Shown: positions 42,150 through 53,752, counted from the stretch's first letter. The stretch: DNA of 64,000 bases from Streptomyces sp. VRA16 Mangrove soil (GCF_017377775.1 NZ_JAFVLN010000025.1:1-64000), one strand, 5' to 3'. Notes: generated from the letters alone by a model not told the origin. Made by a program: numbers and translations.

Positions 42150-42776
42150 GTGATAGTCGTCGAGCCCGTCATCGAACTGCCCGGCCGCCGGGACTTCGGC
42201 CTGTGGCCGGTCGCGGAGGCCGAGCCCTTCTCCTTCATGGCGCTCGACGGGACGTTGACGCCCGATCAGGTCGGGACCGCGGTGATGGCGCTGGCCGTCT
42301 GCAACGAAGGGGAGCCGGACGACGACGGACCGCCGTGTCCCGCCGACCCGCTGGGCAGGTTCCTGCACGGATTGCTGACGGTGGATTCGCCGGAGGTCCC
42401 GGGCGGGCTGCGGGTGACGGACACGCAGAGCGGTGTCCGGTTCGTGCCCGGCTGCTGCTGTGGTCTGGAGGACCGCGGGGACTGGCTCGACGTCCTGGAC
42501 GGCGACGGCCGCGCCGCGTGGTTCGGCCACGACCCCTCGCCCGGCGCCGAACGCCGTGGCGACGTGGTCCGCCTGACGGTCGACGCCGAGGCCGACCCGG
42601 GTAGCGGCCGGTGGATCGACGTGCCGGCGCGGGAGCTCCGCCGTCTGCTGGCCGGCGCGGAGCGGGATCTCGCCGGCTTCCTGGACCTCGCCGCCCGCTG
42701 GGCCGCGACGTCGCTGCCCGCGCACTGCGCGCCGGTCGGCCGGGCGCTGGGCCGTGCCCTGCGGGTCAGAGCATGA
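42150..42776 (+). CDS. Hypothetical protein
   Basis: A 208-residue protein not recognised. It begins VIVVEPVIELPGRRDFGLWPV and contains FVPGCCCGLEDRGDWLDVLDG, a CCC run, and an acidic C-terminal region. Start GTG 42150 is the best available. It is divergent from the XRE regulator and sits by the palindrome, so co-regulation is possible. Its end overlaps the convergent VWA gene by 11 bp. Confidence 0.6.
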   Translation: MIVVEPVIELPGRRDFGLWPVAEAEPFSFMALDGTLTPDQVGTAVMALAVCNEGEPDDDGPPCPADPLGRFLHGLLTVDSPEVPGGLRVTDTQSGVRFVPGCCCGLEDRGDWLDVLDGDGRAAWFGHDPSPGAERRGDVVRLTVDAEADPGSGRWIDVPARELRRLLAGAERDLAGFLDLAARWAATSLPAHCAPVGRALGRALRVRA

Positions 42777-43845
42777 TCAGCAGTCGGGTGTTGGACTTCA
42801 GCTTCCTGTTGACCGAGCGGCTCTGCACGTAGACCTCCAGGTCGGGGTTGGTGCCCGCCTTCACGGAGACGGTGCCCCGGATGCCCGTGCCGAAGAGCAG
42901 GGCGCGTGCCGCGTCGCCCGTGTAGGCGCGGTCGGTGTCCTTCTCGACCACGATCACCTCCTTGTCCGGCTGGACCTGGACGCGGGCGCCCAGCTGGTAG
43001 TAGCAGGAGCCGCGCTCGTACGTGACGCCCGGGTGCGAGTTCACGAAGTCGCGGATGGCGATCTCCTTGTCGACCTTCAGGAGCCGGTAGCGGTCGGCCG
43101 GGACCGGCTCCAGGTTCGCCCGGACGTCGTCCACCGACAGGTCCTGGCCGACAGCGAAGAGGTTCTTGGTGCCGCGCACGCCCTGCTCACGGCCGCGCAG
43201 GAAGCTGGTCGCGGCGGCGCGGACCGTGCCGATCGCCTCCTCGACGCCCTGCTGCGAATCGGCGTCCCAGATCGCGATGTTGCCCGCGGGGAAGCCGTAG
43301 TTCTGGGCGGTGCGCTTGGCCAGCGAGTTCGGCACGAGGATCGCCGAGGTCCAGTGGCCCGGCAGCGCGCCCATCTTCGCCGTGATCCGGTCGAGCCAGG
43401 GGCCGAGGATGGTCATGTCGCCGTCGTGCCGACGGTCTCCGCCCGACGCGTTCTCCTCGCCGTCCGTCACGACGATCTGGAGGAAGCTGTGCTCCCCGTA
43501 CTCCTCCCAGATGTGCCCCAGGTCGTCCAGGGACTTGATCGAGGCTTCTATCAGCGCCGTCGCTCCGTTGTTCACCTTGTACAGGCCCTGCATGGACGGC
43601 AGGTGCTTCACGTCCATGTCCCACACCAGGTTCTCCACCCGGTGGTCGAAGGAGTAGAGGCTGATCCGCGTCTCGTGGCCGAGGCTGTCCGACTCCGCTT
43701 TCAGTCCCGCCACGAACTCGTCGACCACCCGGATCAGTTGACCCTCGTGCGGCCGCATGGAACCCGAGCAGTCCACGACCAGCGCGACGTGATTGACCTT
43801 GTGCTGGATCTTGTTCGACCCGGCGTTCGTCCTGGTTGCAGGCAT
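42766..43845 (-). CDS. VWA-domain protein
   Basis: A 359-residue protein with a von Willebrand factor A domain at about 16-210. The metal-ion-dependent adhesion site DCSGSM supplies D25, S27 and S29; further MIDAS residues are in NNGATALIEA and VVTDGEEN. The last 140 residues are a beta-rich domain with no match I recall. No signal peptide, so cytoplasmic. VWA proteins in bacteria often work with AAA ATPases or tellurite/stress systems; none is adjacent. Confidence 0.8.
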   Translation of the reverse strand: MPATRTNAGSNKIQHKVNHVALVVDCSGSMRPHEGQLIRVVDEFVAGLKAESDSLGHETRISLYSFDHRVENLVWDMDVKHLPSMQGLYKVNNGATALIEASIKSLDDLGHIWEEYGEHSFLQIVVTDGEENASGGDRRHDGDMTILGPWLDRITAKMGALPGHWTSAILVPNSLAKRTAQNYGFPAGNIAIWDADSQQGVEEAIGTVRAAATSFLRGREQGVRGTKNLFAVGQDLSVDDVRANLEPVPADRYRLLKVDKEIAIRDFVNSHPGVTYERGSCYYQLGARVQVQPDKEVIVVEKDTDRAYTGDAARALLFGTGIRGTVSVKAGTNPDLEVYVQSRSVNRKLKSNTRLLIML

Positions 43846-43872
43846 GACTGTGCTCCCCCTCCGTCGGTCCCT

Positions 43873-43889
43873 GAGTGACGTTTTCACTC
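43873..43889. promoter_or_regulatory. Inverted repeat upstream of VWA gene
   Basis: GAGTGA-N5-TCACTC, a perfect 6-bp dyad 28 bp before the VWA start codon. It could be an operator or a leader hairpin. Confidence 0.45.
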
Positions 43890-44018
43890 TAGGAGCAGCC
43901 ACTGACAATCGATCTTGACGCCCGAACACCCACTTTTTTGTGGGTACTTGGCAGGTCGCGGGCGCCGGGAGAGGCTGATCGCGGACGGCCGGAGAGCGCC
44001 GCGGGAACCGGAAGGAGG

Positions 44019-44405
44019 GGTGCGGACTCCGTCCTGCGCCGCGCCGACGTGGCCGCCGCGCTCAAGGGACGTACCGTCGTGAACCTGACCGCCGACACCC
44101 CGGACCGGGCCCGCTCCCTGGCGGCCTGGGCCGCCGAGCACGGGGTCCGCTACCTGGACGGCGCGATCCTGCCGCCGGTGTTCCAGGAGACGGCGCAGGA
44201 GGTGGACCGCGGCACGTTCTCCGGCGAGGCCAATCCGATCACCTCGGCGGTGTCGTCCATGGCCCACATCGTGCACACCGCCGAGAGCCACGGCATCGAC
44301 TCCGCCGTCCTGCGCACGGCCGAGGGCCTCGTCCGCCGCGCCATCGCCCACGGCCACGGCACGGACGGCTTCAGCCGGATCACGGAGGTGTTGGGGCGGG
44401 GGTGA
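44019..44405 (+). pseudogene. Remnant imine reductase / 3-hydroxyacid dehydrogenase-like gene
   Basis: The translated frame contains two separated pieces of an NAD(P)-binding dehydrogenase: ALKGRTVVNLTADTPDRARSLAAWAAEHGVRYLDGAI from the end of the Rossmann domain, then FSGEANPITSAVSSMAHIVHTAESHG from the C-terminal helical domain. The dinucleotide-binding N-terminus and about 110 residues between the pieces are missing, although the frame stays open. No start codon with a ribosome binding site precedes it. I judge it a decayed gene. Confidence 0.65.
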
Positions 44406-44485
44406 GACGGGGGGGAGGGCACGGCCGAACCGAGCTGAACGCCGGACGAAGCGCCCACCCCGCGCCGGGTGCAGCCGTGCCCACC

Positions 44486-45379
44486 TCACCGCGCCAGTTC
44501 CGAAGGCGCGTTCAGGCGGGTCAGTTTCAGCGGGTTGCGGACCACGTAGATGCGGGTGATGCGGCCGGTCTCGTCCACCGTGAGGGTGACCGCCGACGGT
44601 TCGCCGTCGAAGTCGATGCGGCCCGCGGGCTCGCCGTTAAGGAGGAGGGAAGCCGTGGCGACCTGCGCCTTCGTGGGGGCGCTCGCCAGGAGCCGCGCGA
44701 TCAGGTCGGCGCCGTGCAGCGGGACCCGCGCGGCGGCCACCACGCCACCGCCGTCGGTGATCATGACGACGTCGGGCGCCATGATCTCCATCAGTTCCTG
44801 GAGCTGCCCGGTGCGCAGCGCGGCGAGGAAGCGCTCCACCACCGCCTGCTGCTCGGAGCGCTCCACCCGCATCCGGGGCCGGCGCGCCGCCACGTGCTCG
44901 CGGGCCCGGCGCGCGATCTGCCGCACGGTGGCCGCGGACTTCCCGACGGCCGTCGCGATCTCCTCGTACGGCAGCTCGAAGACCTCGCGGAGCACGAAGA
45001 CGGCGCGCTCGGCCGGTCCGAGGGTCTCCAGAACCGTGAGCATGGCGATCGAGACGCTCTCCGCCAGCTCGACGTCCTCGGCGACGTCCGGGCTGGTCAG
45101 CAGCGGTTCCGGCAGCCACTCGCCGACGTAGTCCTCGCGGCGGCGGGACAGTGTGCGCAGCCGGTTGAGGGACTGCCGCGTGACGATCCGTACGAGATAG
45201 GCGCGCGGGTCGTTCACCTGCTCCCGGTCGACCGTCGACCAGCGCAGCCAGGACTCCTGCACCACGTCCTCGGCGTCCGCCGCGGAGCCGAGCATCTCGT
45301 AGGCGACCGTGAAGAGCAGGCTGCGGTGGGCGGTGAAGGGGTCCTGCGCGTCGGAGAGATGCCTCGACTGCTCCGTCAT
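44486..45379 (-). CDS. ECF41-type (SigJ-like) sigma factor
   Basis: A 297-residue extracytoplasmic-function sigma factor. Region 2 is FTVAYEMLGSAADAEDVVQESWLRW, region 4 FELPYEEIATAVGKSAATVRQIARRAREHV. A C-terminal SnoaL-like domain carries DGGG and RNPLKL, the hallmarks of ECF41 members whose activity is controlled by this fused domain rather than by an anti-sigma factor. The start overlaps the stop of a 72-residue upstream ORF by four bases. The target regulon is unknown; ECF41 factors usually control a neighbouring oxidoreductase or carboxymuconolactone-decarboxylase gene. Confidence 0.9.
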   Translation of the reverse strand: MTEQSRHLSDAQDPFTAHRSLLFTVAYEMLGSAADAEDVVQESWLRWSTVDREQVNDPRAYLVRIVTRQSLNRLRTLSRRREDYVGEWLPEPLLTSPDVAEDVELAESVSIAMLTVLETLGPAERAVFVLREVFELPYEEIATAVGKSAATVRQIARRAREHVAARRPRMRVERSEQQAVVERFLAALRTGQLQELMEIMAPDVVMITDGGGVVAAARVPLHGADLIARLLASAPTKAQVATASLLLNGEPAGRIDFDGEPSAVTLTVDETGRITRIYVVRNPLKLTRLNAPSELAR

Positions 45380-45594
45380 GCCCGGGACCCTACGGTGCCG
45401 GCGTCCGCGGCTGCCAGGACATGTGTTCCAGGCCTGACGATTTCCCCGGTCTCAGGACGAGCCGCCCACGGCCGGGTAGGCCGCCACCAGCCCGCGAGCT
45501 TGTAAGGCACGAACTGCTTCGGCGGGGGCACGGTTTCCATGGCATCGACCGGCAGCTCGGCGGGAAGCTCGGCCTTCGGTGTGCGTACGGTCAT
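45376..45594 (-). CDS. Small protein coupled to ECF41 sigma
   Basis: A 72-residue ORF with a good AAGGAG ribosome binding site before ATG 45594 and an ATGA overlap with the sigma gene. The product (ELPAELPVDAMETVPPPKQ, then RPETGEIVRPGTHV) has no membrane helix or family I recognise. Its position argues for translation coupled to the sigma factor. It could be a genuine small regulator or the N-terminal stub of a lost partner gene. Confidence 0.5.
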   Translation of the reverse strand: MTVRTPKAELPAELPVDAMETVPPPKQFVPYKLAGWWRPTRPWAARPETGEIVRPGTHVLAAADAGTVGSRA

Positions 45595-45807
45595 GGTCTG
45601 CTCCTTGTACGAGGGTGTTCCCGGACCCTTCCGGCCCGTTCCGCATGAAGACACCGGCGCTCCCGCACGCGTGACATCCCCGCCCGAACACGGCTCTGAC
45701 CAGGCACGACGTAAGCGGTCAGGAATCGAGAAGCGCGGCCGCCGAGCCCGGACTAGCGTTGCTCCTCGTAAGCCAATCCGGCATGAAATCCGCGTAGGAG
45801 AGAAATC

Positions 45808-46155
45808 ATGACGACTCAGGGCATCACGACCGTTCTGCACCCCGTCACCGACCTGGGCAAGGCCAAGGCCGTGTACGCCGCCCTGCTCGGCGCGGAGCCG
45901 ACCGCCGACTCGGAGTACTACGTCGGGTTCGACGTGGCGGGCCAGCACATCGGGCTCGTGCCGAACGCCGCGTCGCAGGGCATGACGGCGCCCGTCTCCT
46001 ACTGGAAGGTCGAGGACATCGAGGCAAAGCTCTCCGAGGTGACCGCCGCCGGTGGCAGTGTGAAGGAGCCCGCGCACGAGGTCGGCCCCGGCCGTCGGGT
46101 GGCCACCTTCACCGACGCCGACGGCAACGTCCTCGGGCTGCTCCAGGACAGCTGA
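45808..46155 (+). CDS. VOC-family protein
   Basis: A 115-residue glyoxalase/bleomycin-resistance (VOC) fold protein: TTVLHPVTDLGKAKAVYAALLG, then YVGFDVAGQHIGLV and ATFTDADGNVLGLLQDS. It forms one beta-alpha-beta3 pair; dimers bind or isomerise small molecules. It is divergent from the ECF41 operon, so it is a possible target. A GTAGGAGAG ribosome binding site precedes the ATG. Confidence 0.85.
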   Translation: MTTQGITTVLHPVTDLGKAKAVYAALLGAEPTADSEYYVGFDVAGQHIGLVPNAASQGMTAPVSYWKVEDIEAKLSEVTAAGGSVKEPAHEVGPGRRVATFTDADGNVLGLLQDS

Positions 46156-46202
46156 GCGCAGGCCCTGCCCACGCCCGCCCGACTCAGGGAGAGACGAGAC
46201 AG

Positions 46203-48692
<2,490 letters not shown>

Positions 48693-48792
48693 TCGTACGG
48701 GATTGTGGCCGGCGCGACCGCGGCGTGCGGGGCGGGACCCCGCGGTCTGCGCCGAACGTCTCGTCCCGCACACATGATCCCTGGGAGGCACC

Positions 48793-48972
48793 GTGGAACC
48801 CGGCCCGCCGTGGTGGACGATCTTCGCGATATCGGCCGGGGTGACAGTGGTCATCGGCGCGACCCTGCTCACCGTGATCGCGGCTGTCGCGCTCGGCTGC
48901 GGCTGGACCCGCCGCCGGCTCGCCGCCCGCCGCCGCGGCACCCACCCGGCGGGCCCGCCGCACCAGCCCTAA
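48793..48972 (+). CDS. Small single-helix membrane protein
   Basis: A 59-residue protein with GTG start 48793 behind a GGGAGG ribosome binding site and a TAA stop. The helix TVVIGATLLTVIAAVALGC spans about 18-36 and is followed by a basic tail (TRRRLAARRRG), so the C-terminus should stay in the cytoplasm. Codon usage fits a real gene. Function unknown. Confidence 0.6.
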   Translation: MEPGPPWWTIFAISAGVTVVIGATLLTVIAAVALGCGWTRRRLAARRRGTHPAGPPHQP

Positions 48973-48988
48973 ATCAGGACACGCCGCC

Positions 48989-50440
48989 CTATACCGCGTC
49001 CACCGCCCCGCGCGATCCGGACCCTTCCCGCCGTCCGCCGGTGCCCCCGGCGTCCCCGGACTCCGGTACGGCGCGTGCCCGTCCGGCCAGCGCACCCGCG
49101 CCCACCACCGGCAGCAGCAACAGTACGAACGCGCCCGCGAAGGCGGGGAGTCGGCCGTTCGCCACGGCGCCCGCCGCGGTGAACAGGGCCGAGGCCAGAG
49201 CCAGTACGGTCGTCTGGCCGAGGTTCTGAGACGTCTGCATCGCACCGCTCGCCGCGCCCTGCCGGTCCGCCGGGCTGTGAGCCAGGGAGAGCAGGGTGAG
49301 GGAAGGCGCGACCCAGCCCATGCCCACGGCGGCCAGCACCATGGAGGCCACGGCGAGCGCCACCGCCGGTACGGCCGGGACGGCGGACAGCGTGCCGAGC
49401 GCGGCCAGGACGACGGCCCCCGCCATCACGCCCGCTCCCGCCCGCACCATCACGTGCCGTGCGATCCGGTCCTGCAGCCGCCCCTGCGACCAGGACGCGC
49501 AGGCCCACGCGATCGCCGCCCCGGTGAAGGCGAGCCCGGTGACGACCTCCGGTGCGCGCCGGGCCGTGGTCAGCATCAGCGGCACGAAGGCTTCGAGGGT
49601 GAAGTACGCGCCCGAGGTCAGGGCCCGCAGCAGCACCGTGGACGGCAGCCCGCGGGCGGCGCGCCAGGTGCCGCGCGGCAGCAGTCGCGGGGCGCAGACC
49701 ACCAGCGCCGCGAGCCCGACGCCCGTACAGAGCAGATGGATCGGGTTCCAGGCGGAGACGCCGAACTGGGTCAGCGCCGCGGCCACGCTCACCACGAACG
49801 CGATCAGCAGGGGCGGTCGCGGCGCCGGTTCACCGGAGTCCGGGACGTCACGCGCCGGGTGCCCGCGCAGCAGCAGCACCGCGACGGCCGCCGGGACCGC
49901 GGTGAGCACGGCGAGCCCGAAGAACACCGTGCGCCACGACGCCCAGGCCGCCACGAGCCCGGCCAGCGGCGGTCCGACCAGCGACGGCACGATCCAGCAG
50001 GCGCTCATCAGGGCGAGGGCCCCGGCCCGTACGCGGTCGGGGTACGACTGCCCGATCGCCGCGTTCACCGAGACGGCCACGAGCCCCGCCGCGATGCCGT
50101 CGGTGAACCGCCCGAGCGCCAGCTGCCAGATCGTGGTGCTGGTCGCGGAGATCAGCAGGGTGGCCACCGTGAGCACCACGCCCGCCATCAGCGGCCGCCT
50201 GGCCCCGGCCCGGTCGGCCCAGGCCCCGCCCAGCACCCCGCCGAGCAGACTCGCGGCGACGAACGCCCCGGCCACCAGCGGGTACAGGCCCACCCCGTCG
50301 AGTTCCCGCGCCGCCGTGGGCAGCAGCGGCATCACCGCGAGCGCGGCGAACCCGGTCAGGAACATCACCGCCGCGAAACTGGCGGTGACCGCGCGATACG
50401 TACGGGAGAAGAGCCCCTCGCCGTCCTTCGCCGCCCTCAA
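48989..50440 (-). CDS. MFS transporter
   Basis: A 483-residue drug-efflux-like MFS protein. Loop 2-3 motif GGAWADRAGARRPLM, helix 4-5 GRFTDGIAAGLVAV. The N-terminus is most consistent with translation from TTG 50440 (LRAAKDGEGLFSRTYRAVTASF), which overlaps the acetyltransferase stop as TTGA; a later GTG would remove the conserved LFSRTYRA. Translationally coupled to the acetyltransferase gene. Confidence 0.75.
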   Translation of the reverse strand: MRAAKDGEGLFSRTYRAVTASFAAVMFLTGFAALAVMPLLPTAARELDGVGLYPLVAGAFVAASLLGGVLGGAWADRAGARRPLMAGVVLTVATLLISATSTTIWQLALGRFTDGIAAGLVAVSVNAAIGQSYPDRVRAGALALMSACWIVPSLVGPPLAGLVAAWASWRTVFFGLAVLTAVPAAVAVLLLRGHPARDVPDSGEPAPRPPLLIAFVVSVAAALTQFGVSAWNPIHLLCTGVGLAALVVCAPRLLPRGTWRAARGLPSTVLLRALTSGAYFTLEAFVPLMLTTARRAPEVVTGLAFTGAAIAWACASWSQGRLQDRIARHVMVRAGAGVMAGAVVLAALGTLSAVPAVPAVALAVASMVLAAVGMGWVAPSLTLLSLAHSPADRQGAASGAMQTSQNLGQTTVLALASALFTAAGAVANGRLPAFAGAFVLLLLPVVGAGALAGRARAVPESGDAGGTGGRREGSGSRGAVDAV

Positions 50441-51015
50441 CTGCGTCTCGCCGTGGCCGATGTGGCGTCGGTCCACACCATCCGGAGCTTGTTCGGGTGC
50501 CCGTTCAGCCGCTCGGGCACCCCGCCCGGCGGGTCGATCGCCACGGTTTCGACGTGCTCGGCGCCCCGGGCGCGGTAGAAGCCGCGCGCCGCCGTGTTCT
50601 GCTCCTGCACCCACAGATAGAGGGAGGGCTCTGCGGCCCGCTGCACCACGGCTTCGGCGGCTCGGGCCAGGAGCAGGGTGCCGAGGCCGCTGCCCCGGCG
50701 GTCGTTGGTGACGTGCAGGTTGTCGATGAGGCTGCCCCACCGGGGGTCGTGGTCGACGACCGCGTGCACGAACCCGATGACGCCGGCGCCGTCCTCGACC
50801 ACGTACGTCACCGTCTCCGCCCGCGACCTGCTCGCCTCCGCGAGCCGCGCCGTCCACACGGCCCTCCGGTCGGTGAGCACGTCCCCGTCGAGATACGCGT
50901 CGGAGTAGGCGCCCCGATAGTGCAACCTCCAGCTGGCGGCGTGCAGTTGAGCGATCGCCTCGGCGTCGTCGGGGCGGGCGGGCCTCAGGCTCGGGGCGGG
51001 CTGCGATGTCGTCAC
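50437..51015 (-). CDS. GNAT-family N-acetyltransferase
   Basis: A 192-residue acetyltransferase. LRPARPDDAEAIAQLHAASWRLHYRGAYSD starts the fold, the acetyl-CoA loop is HVTNDRRGSGLGTLLLARA, and NTAARGFYRARGA closes it. Start GTG 51015. Followed directly by an MFS gene; an acetylate-and-export pair is a reasonable inference. Confidence 0.85.
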   Translation of the reverse strand: MTTSQPAPSLRPARPDDAEAIAQLHAASWRLHYRGAYSDAYLDGDVLTDRRAVWTARLAEASRSRAETVTYVVEDGAGVIGFVHAVVDHDPRWGSLIDNLHVTNDRRGSGLGTLLLARAAEAVVQRAAEPSLYLWVQEQNTAARGFYRARGAEHVETVAIDPPGGVPERLNGHPNKLRMVWTDATSATARRS

Positions 51016-51070
51016 GCACCGCACTGTAGGACCCGCCCCCACCGCCCGGCACCGCCTTTTCCGGCACCCG

Positions 51071-51520
51071 TCATCCGACGTCCAGGGCGGTGCCGTACAG
51101 CCGGGCCGCCTTGATCCGCAGCACGACCCGCCGCTCCTCGACGACCTCGGCGAGGAACGCCTCCTCGCCACCCGCCGGCACGAACTCCCGCGCCATGGCG
51201 AGGAGTTCGAGCCCCACCGCGTCTCCCGGCTCGACGGTCGGCGCACTGACCTCCGCCTCGCCCTCGACGACGGCGTACGCGAAGTCGTCCCGCCTGACGT
51301 GCAGCGCGGCGTGCGGGTCGGCCCGGAAGTGGCGGGGCTTGAGCCGGTCGGCGGTGGTGGAGACGCGCAGGACGCGCTCGGCGGAGTCCCAGCGGTACAG
51401 GACCGTGGAGAGGTGCGGGTGGCCACTGCGGCGGACGCTGGCGAGGATGCCGAACTTCCCTTCTTCGAGGATCTGCTGCAGCTCGGGGTCGGTGAGGACG
51501 CGCGGGGCGGGACCGGACAT
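51071..51520 (-). CDS. PPOX-class F420-dependent protein
   Basis: A 149-residue split-barrel protein of the pyridoxamine-phosphate oxidase-like superfamily: ILASVRRSGHPHLSTVLYRWD, VLRVSTTADRLKPRHFRADPHAALHV and VEGEAEV define the core. It is probably F420-linked, as common in actinobacteria. It lies between the acetyltransferase and a tandem repeat. Confidence 0.85.
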   Translation of the reverse strand: MSGPAPRVLTDPELQQILEEGKFGILASVRRSGHPHLSTVLYRWDSAERVLRVSTTADRLKPRHFRADPHAALHVRRDDFAYAVVEGEAEVSAPTVEPGDAVGLELLAMAREFVPAGGEEAFLAEVVEERRVVLRIKAARLYGTALDVG

Positions 51521-51550
51521 GAGTGTTCTCCTGATGAGAGTTCGAGGATG

Positions 51551-51619
51551 TGGGAGTGCTGAGAAAGCCGTACTGGGAGTGCCGAGAAGGCTGTACCGGG
51601 AGTGCCGAGAAGGCTGTAC
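51551..51619. repeat. Three 23-bp tandem repeats
   Basis: Three copies (51551-51573, 51574-51596, 51597-51619) share the core GGGAGTGCCGAGAAGGC with a few substitutions. They fill the short gap between the 482-residue exporter gene and the PPOX gene, upstream of the latter. Confidence 0.85.
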
Positions 51620-51624
51620 GCCGA

Positions 51625-53073
51625 TCAGGACCGTTCCGCCCTGGCGGGCCGCAGGACCGTCCACGCGACCACGATCGCCGCCCCGATGAGCACCGCCCCG
51701 GCCCCGAACGCGAGCCGGTAACCGTCCGTCAGCGCCTCGGCCCGCGAACTGCCCTCCCCCAGAGCCGAGTTGGCGCGGCGGGCGGCCAGCGTCGACAGGA
51801 CGGCGACACCGAGGGCCATGCCGATCTGCTGGGTGGTGTTGAAGAGGCCGGAGGCGAGCCCGGCGTCCTCCTCGTTCGCGGCCGACATGCCGAGCCCGGC
51901 GAGGGCGGGGAGTACGAGTCCGCCGCCGGAGATCAGCAGCATCACGGGCAGCAGATCGGCGACGTACTGCCCCTGCACGGGAACCCGCGCCAGGTAGCCG
52001 AGGGCTCCGGCCAGCAGCACGAGGCCCGCGAGCAGCACCCGCCGCTCCCCGAACCGGGCCGCGAGCCGCGCCGACGCGCCCAGCGACACCGCCCCGATCA
52101 TGAAGGCGGCGGGCAGCATCGCGAGTCCGGTCTCCAGCGCCCCGTAGCCGAGGACCTGCTGCATGTAGAGCGCGGCGAGCACCTGGAAGGCGAACATCGC
52201 GGCGAGCGTGAGGACCTGCGTGAGGTTGGCGCCGACGACGGTGCGCGAGCGCAGGATGCGCAGGGGCATCAGCGGGGTGCGGGCCCGCGCCTGCCGCACC
52301 ACGAACCCGGCGACGAGGACCAGGCCCGCGCCGATCATCCCGGCCGCCCGCCATGAACCCAGGCCGTACGCATCGATGTTGACGACACCGTAGATCGCCG
52401 CCATCAGTCCTGCGGTGATCAGCACCGCGCCCCAGACGTCGGCCCCGGCCCGCACTCCGGCTCCCCGGTCGGCGGGGAGCGCGGGCACGGCGAGGGCGAG
52501 GACGGCGGCGCCGATGGGCAGGTTGATGAAGAAGATCCAGTGCCAGTCGAGCGCGTCGGTCAGTACGCCGCCCAGGACCTGCCCGATCGAGGCCCCGGCG
52601 GCGCCGGTGAAGCTGAACACCCCGATGGCGCGGGCCCGTTCGCGCGGATCGGCGAAGAGCGTGACGAGGATGCCGAGCCCGACGGCGGCGGCCATCGCGC
52701 TGCCGACGCCTTGCAGGAAGCGGGCCGCGAGCAGCACGGCGGGCGCCTGGGCGGCCCCCGCGAGCAGGGACGCCGCGGTGAAGACGACGGTCCCGGCGAG
52801 GAACATCCGCTTGCGCCCGATCAGGTCACCGAGCCGCCCGGCGAGCAGCAACAGGCTGCCGAAGGCGATGAGGTAGGCGTTGACGACCCAACTCAGGCCG
52901 GTGGACGTGAAGTTGAGGTCGCTCTGGATGGCCGGCAGGGCGACGGTGACGATGGAACCGTCGAGGATGATCATCAGGGTCCCGGCGGCGATGACCCCGA
53001 GCGCGAGCCAGCGGGAGCGCAGCGGCGACGCGGCGGATTCGGCGACCGGGGAAGGCGAGGTGACGGCGGACAC
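51625..53073 (-). CDS. DHA2-type multidrug MFS exporter
   Basis: A 482-residue EmrB/QacA-family exporter with about 14 helices. Motif A is AGRLGDLIGRKRMFL, motif D1 IILDGSIVTVALPAI. The GTG start at 53073 has a GGAAGGACC ribosome binding site. Divergent MarR regulator with a candidate operator between them indicates ligand-induced efflux. Confidence 0.9.
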   Translation of the reverse strand: MSAVTSPSPVAESAASPLRSRWLALGVIAAGTLMIILDGSIVTVALPAIQSDLNFTSTGLSWVVNAYLIAFGSLLLLAGRLGDLIGRKRMFLAGTVVFTAASLLAGAAQAPAVLLAARFLQGVGSAMAAAVGLGILVTLFADPRERARAIGVFSFTGAAGASIGQVLGGVLTDALDWHWIFFINLPIGAAVLALAVPALPADRGAGVRAGADVWGAVLITAGLMAAIYGVVNIDAYGLGSWRAAGMIGAGLVLVAGFVVRQARARTPLMPLRILRSRTVVGANLTQVLTLAAMFAFQVLAALYMQQVLGYGALETGLAMLPAAFMIGAVSLGASARLAARFGERRVLLAGLVLLAGALGYLARVPVQGQYVADLLPVMLLISGGGLVLPALAGLGMSAANEEDAGLASGLFNTTQQIGMALGVAVLSTLAARRANSALGEGSSRAEALTDGYRLAFGAGAVLIGAAIVVAWTVLRPARAERS

Positions 53074-53137
53074 GAGAGGTCCTTCCGAGTCGGGCCACCA
53101 CCCCCACCGGGTGGCGACGACAACACGACCGTAACAG

Positions 53138-53157
53138 ATAGTTCCGTTGCAGACTAT
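53138..53157. promoter_or_regulatory. Candidate MarR operator
   Basis: ATAGT-N10-ACTAT overlapping a TATATT -10-like element in the spacer of the divergent exporter and marR genes. Confidence 0.55.
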
Positions 53158-53192
53158 ATTTCTCGGAACCAATGACGGAGTACCCTGGCTCC

Positions 53193-53684
53193 ATGACCGC
53201 GATGACGCCCGCGCCCACCCGCACCCGGCCGGACCTCTCCTACCTCCTGGACCACACCAGCCACGTGCTGCGCACCCGGATGGCGGCGGCGCTCGCCGAG
53301 ATCGGCCTGACGGCGCGGATGCACTGCGTGCTCGTGCACGCGCTGGAGGAGGAGCGCACCCAGAACCAGCTCGCCGAGATCGGCGACATGGACAAGACGA
53401 CGATGGTCGTCACGGCCGACGCCCTGGAGAAGGCGGGCCTGGCCGAGCGCCGGCCGTCGAGCACGGACCGGCGGGCGCGGATCATCGCCGTGACCCCAAA
53501 GGGCGCGGAGGTCGCCGCGCGAAGCCAGGTGATCGTGGACGGGGTGCACGAGGAGGTACTGGCGTCGTTCGAGCCGGGTGACCGGGAGGTCTTCCTGCGG
53601 CTGATGACACAGCTGGCACAGGGCCATCTGAGCACCCCCGCACCGAGCCCGGCACCGGCGCGGAGGGCCCGGCAGCGGGGCTGA
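53193..53684 (+). CDS. MarR-family regulator
   Basis: A 163-residue winged-helix repressor: NQLAEIGDMDKTTMVVTADALEKAGLAERRPSSTDRRARIIAVT is the DNA-binding wing region. Start is uncertain: ATG 53193 leaves a short leader after the TATATT element; ATG 53172 would be almost leaderless. Divergent from the DHA2 exporter it probably controls. Confidence 0.85.
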   Translation: MTAMTPAPTRTRPDLSYLLDHTSHVLRTRMAAALAEIGLTARMHCVLVHALEEERTQNQLAEIGDMDKTTMVVTADALEKAGLAERRPSSTDRRARIIAVTPKGAEVAARSQVIVDGVHEEVLASFEPGDREVFLRLMTQLAQGHLSTPAPSPAPARRARQRG

Positions 53685-53752
53685 CACCGGCGCTCATCCG
53701 CGGAGCCGCGCACCGGTGGGGGCCGCGGCAGCGCGGCGGCGCGTAGGCGGAT

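Noticed and set aside
44402..45505. Plus-strand frame of 367 codons opposite the sigma gene
   Set aside because: Antisense shadow of the ECF41 gene with an Arg/Gly/His-rich translation.
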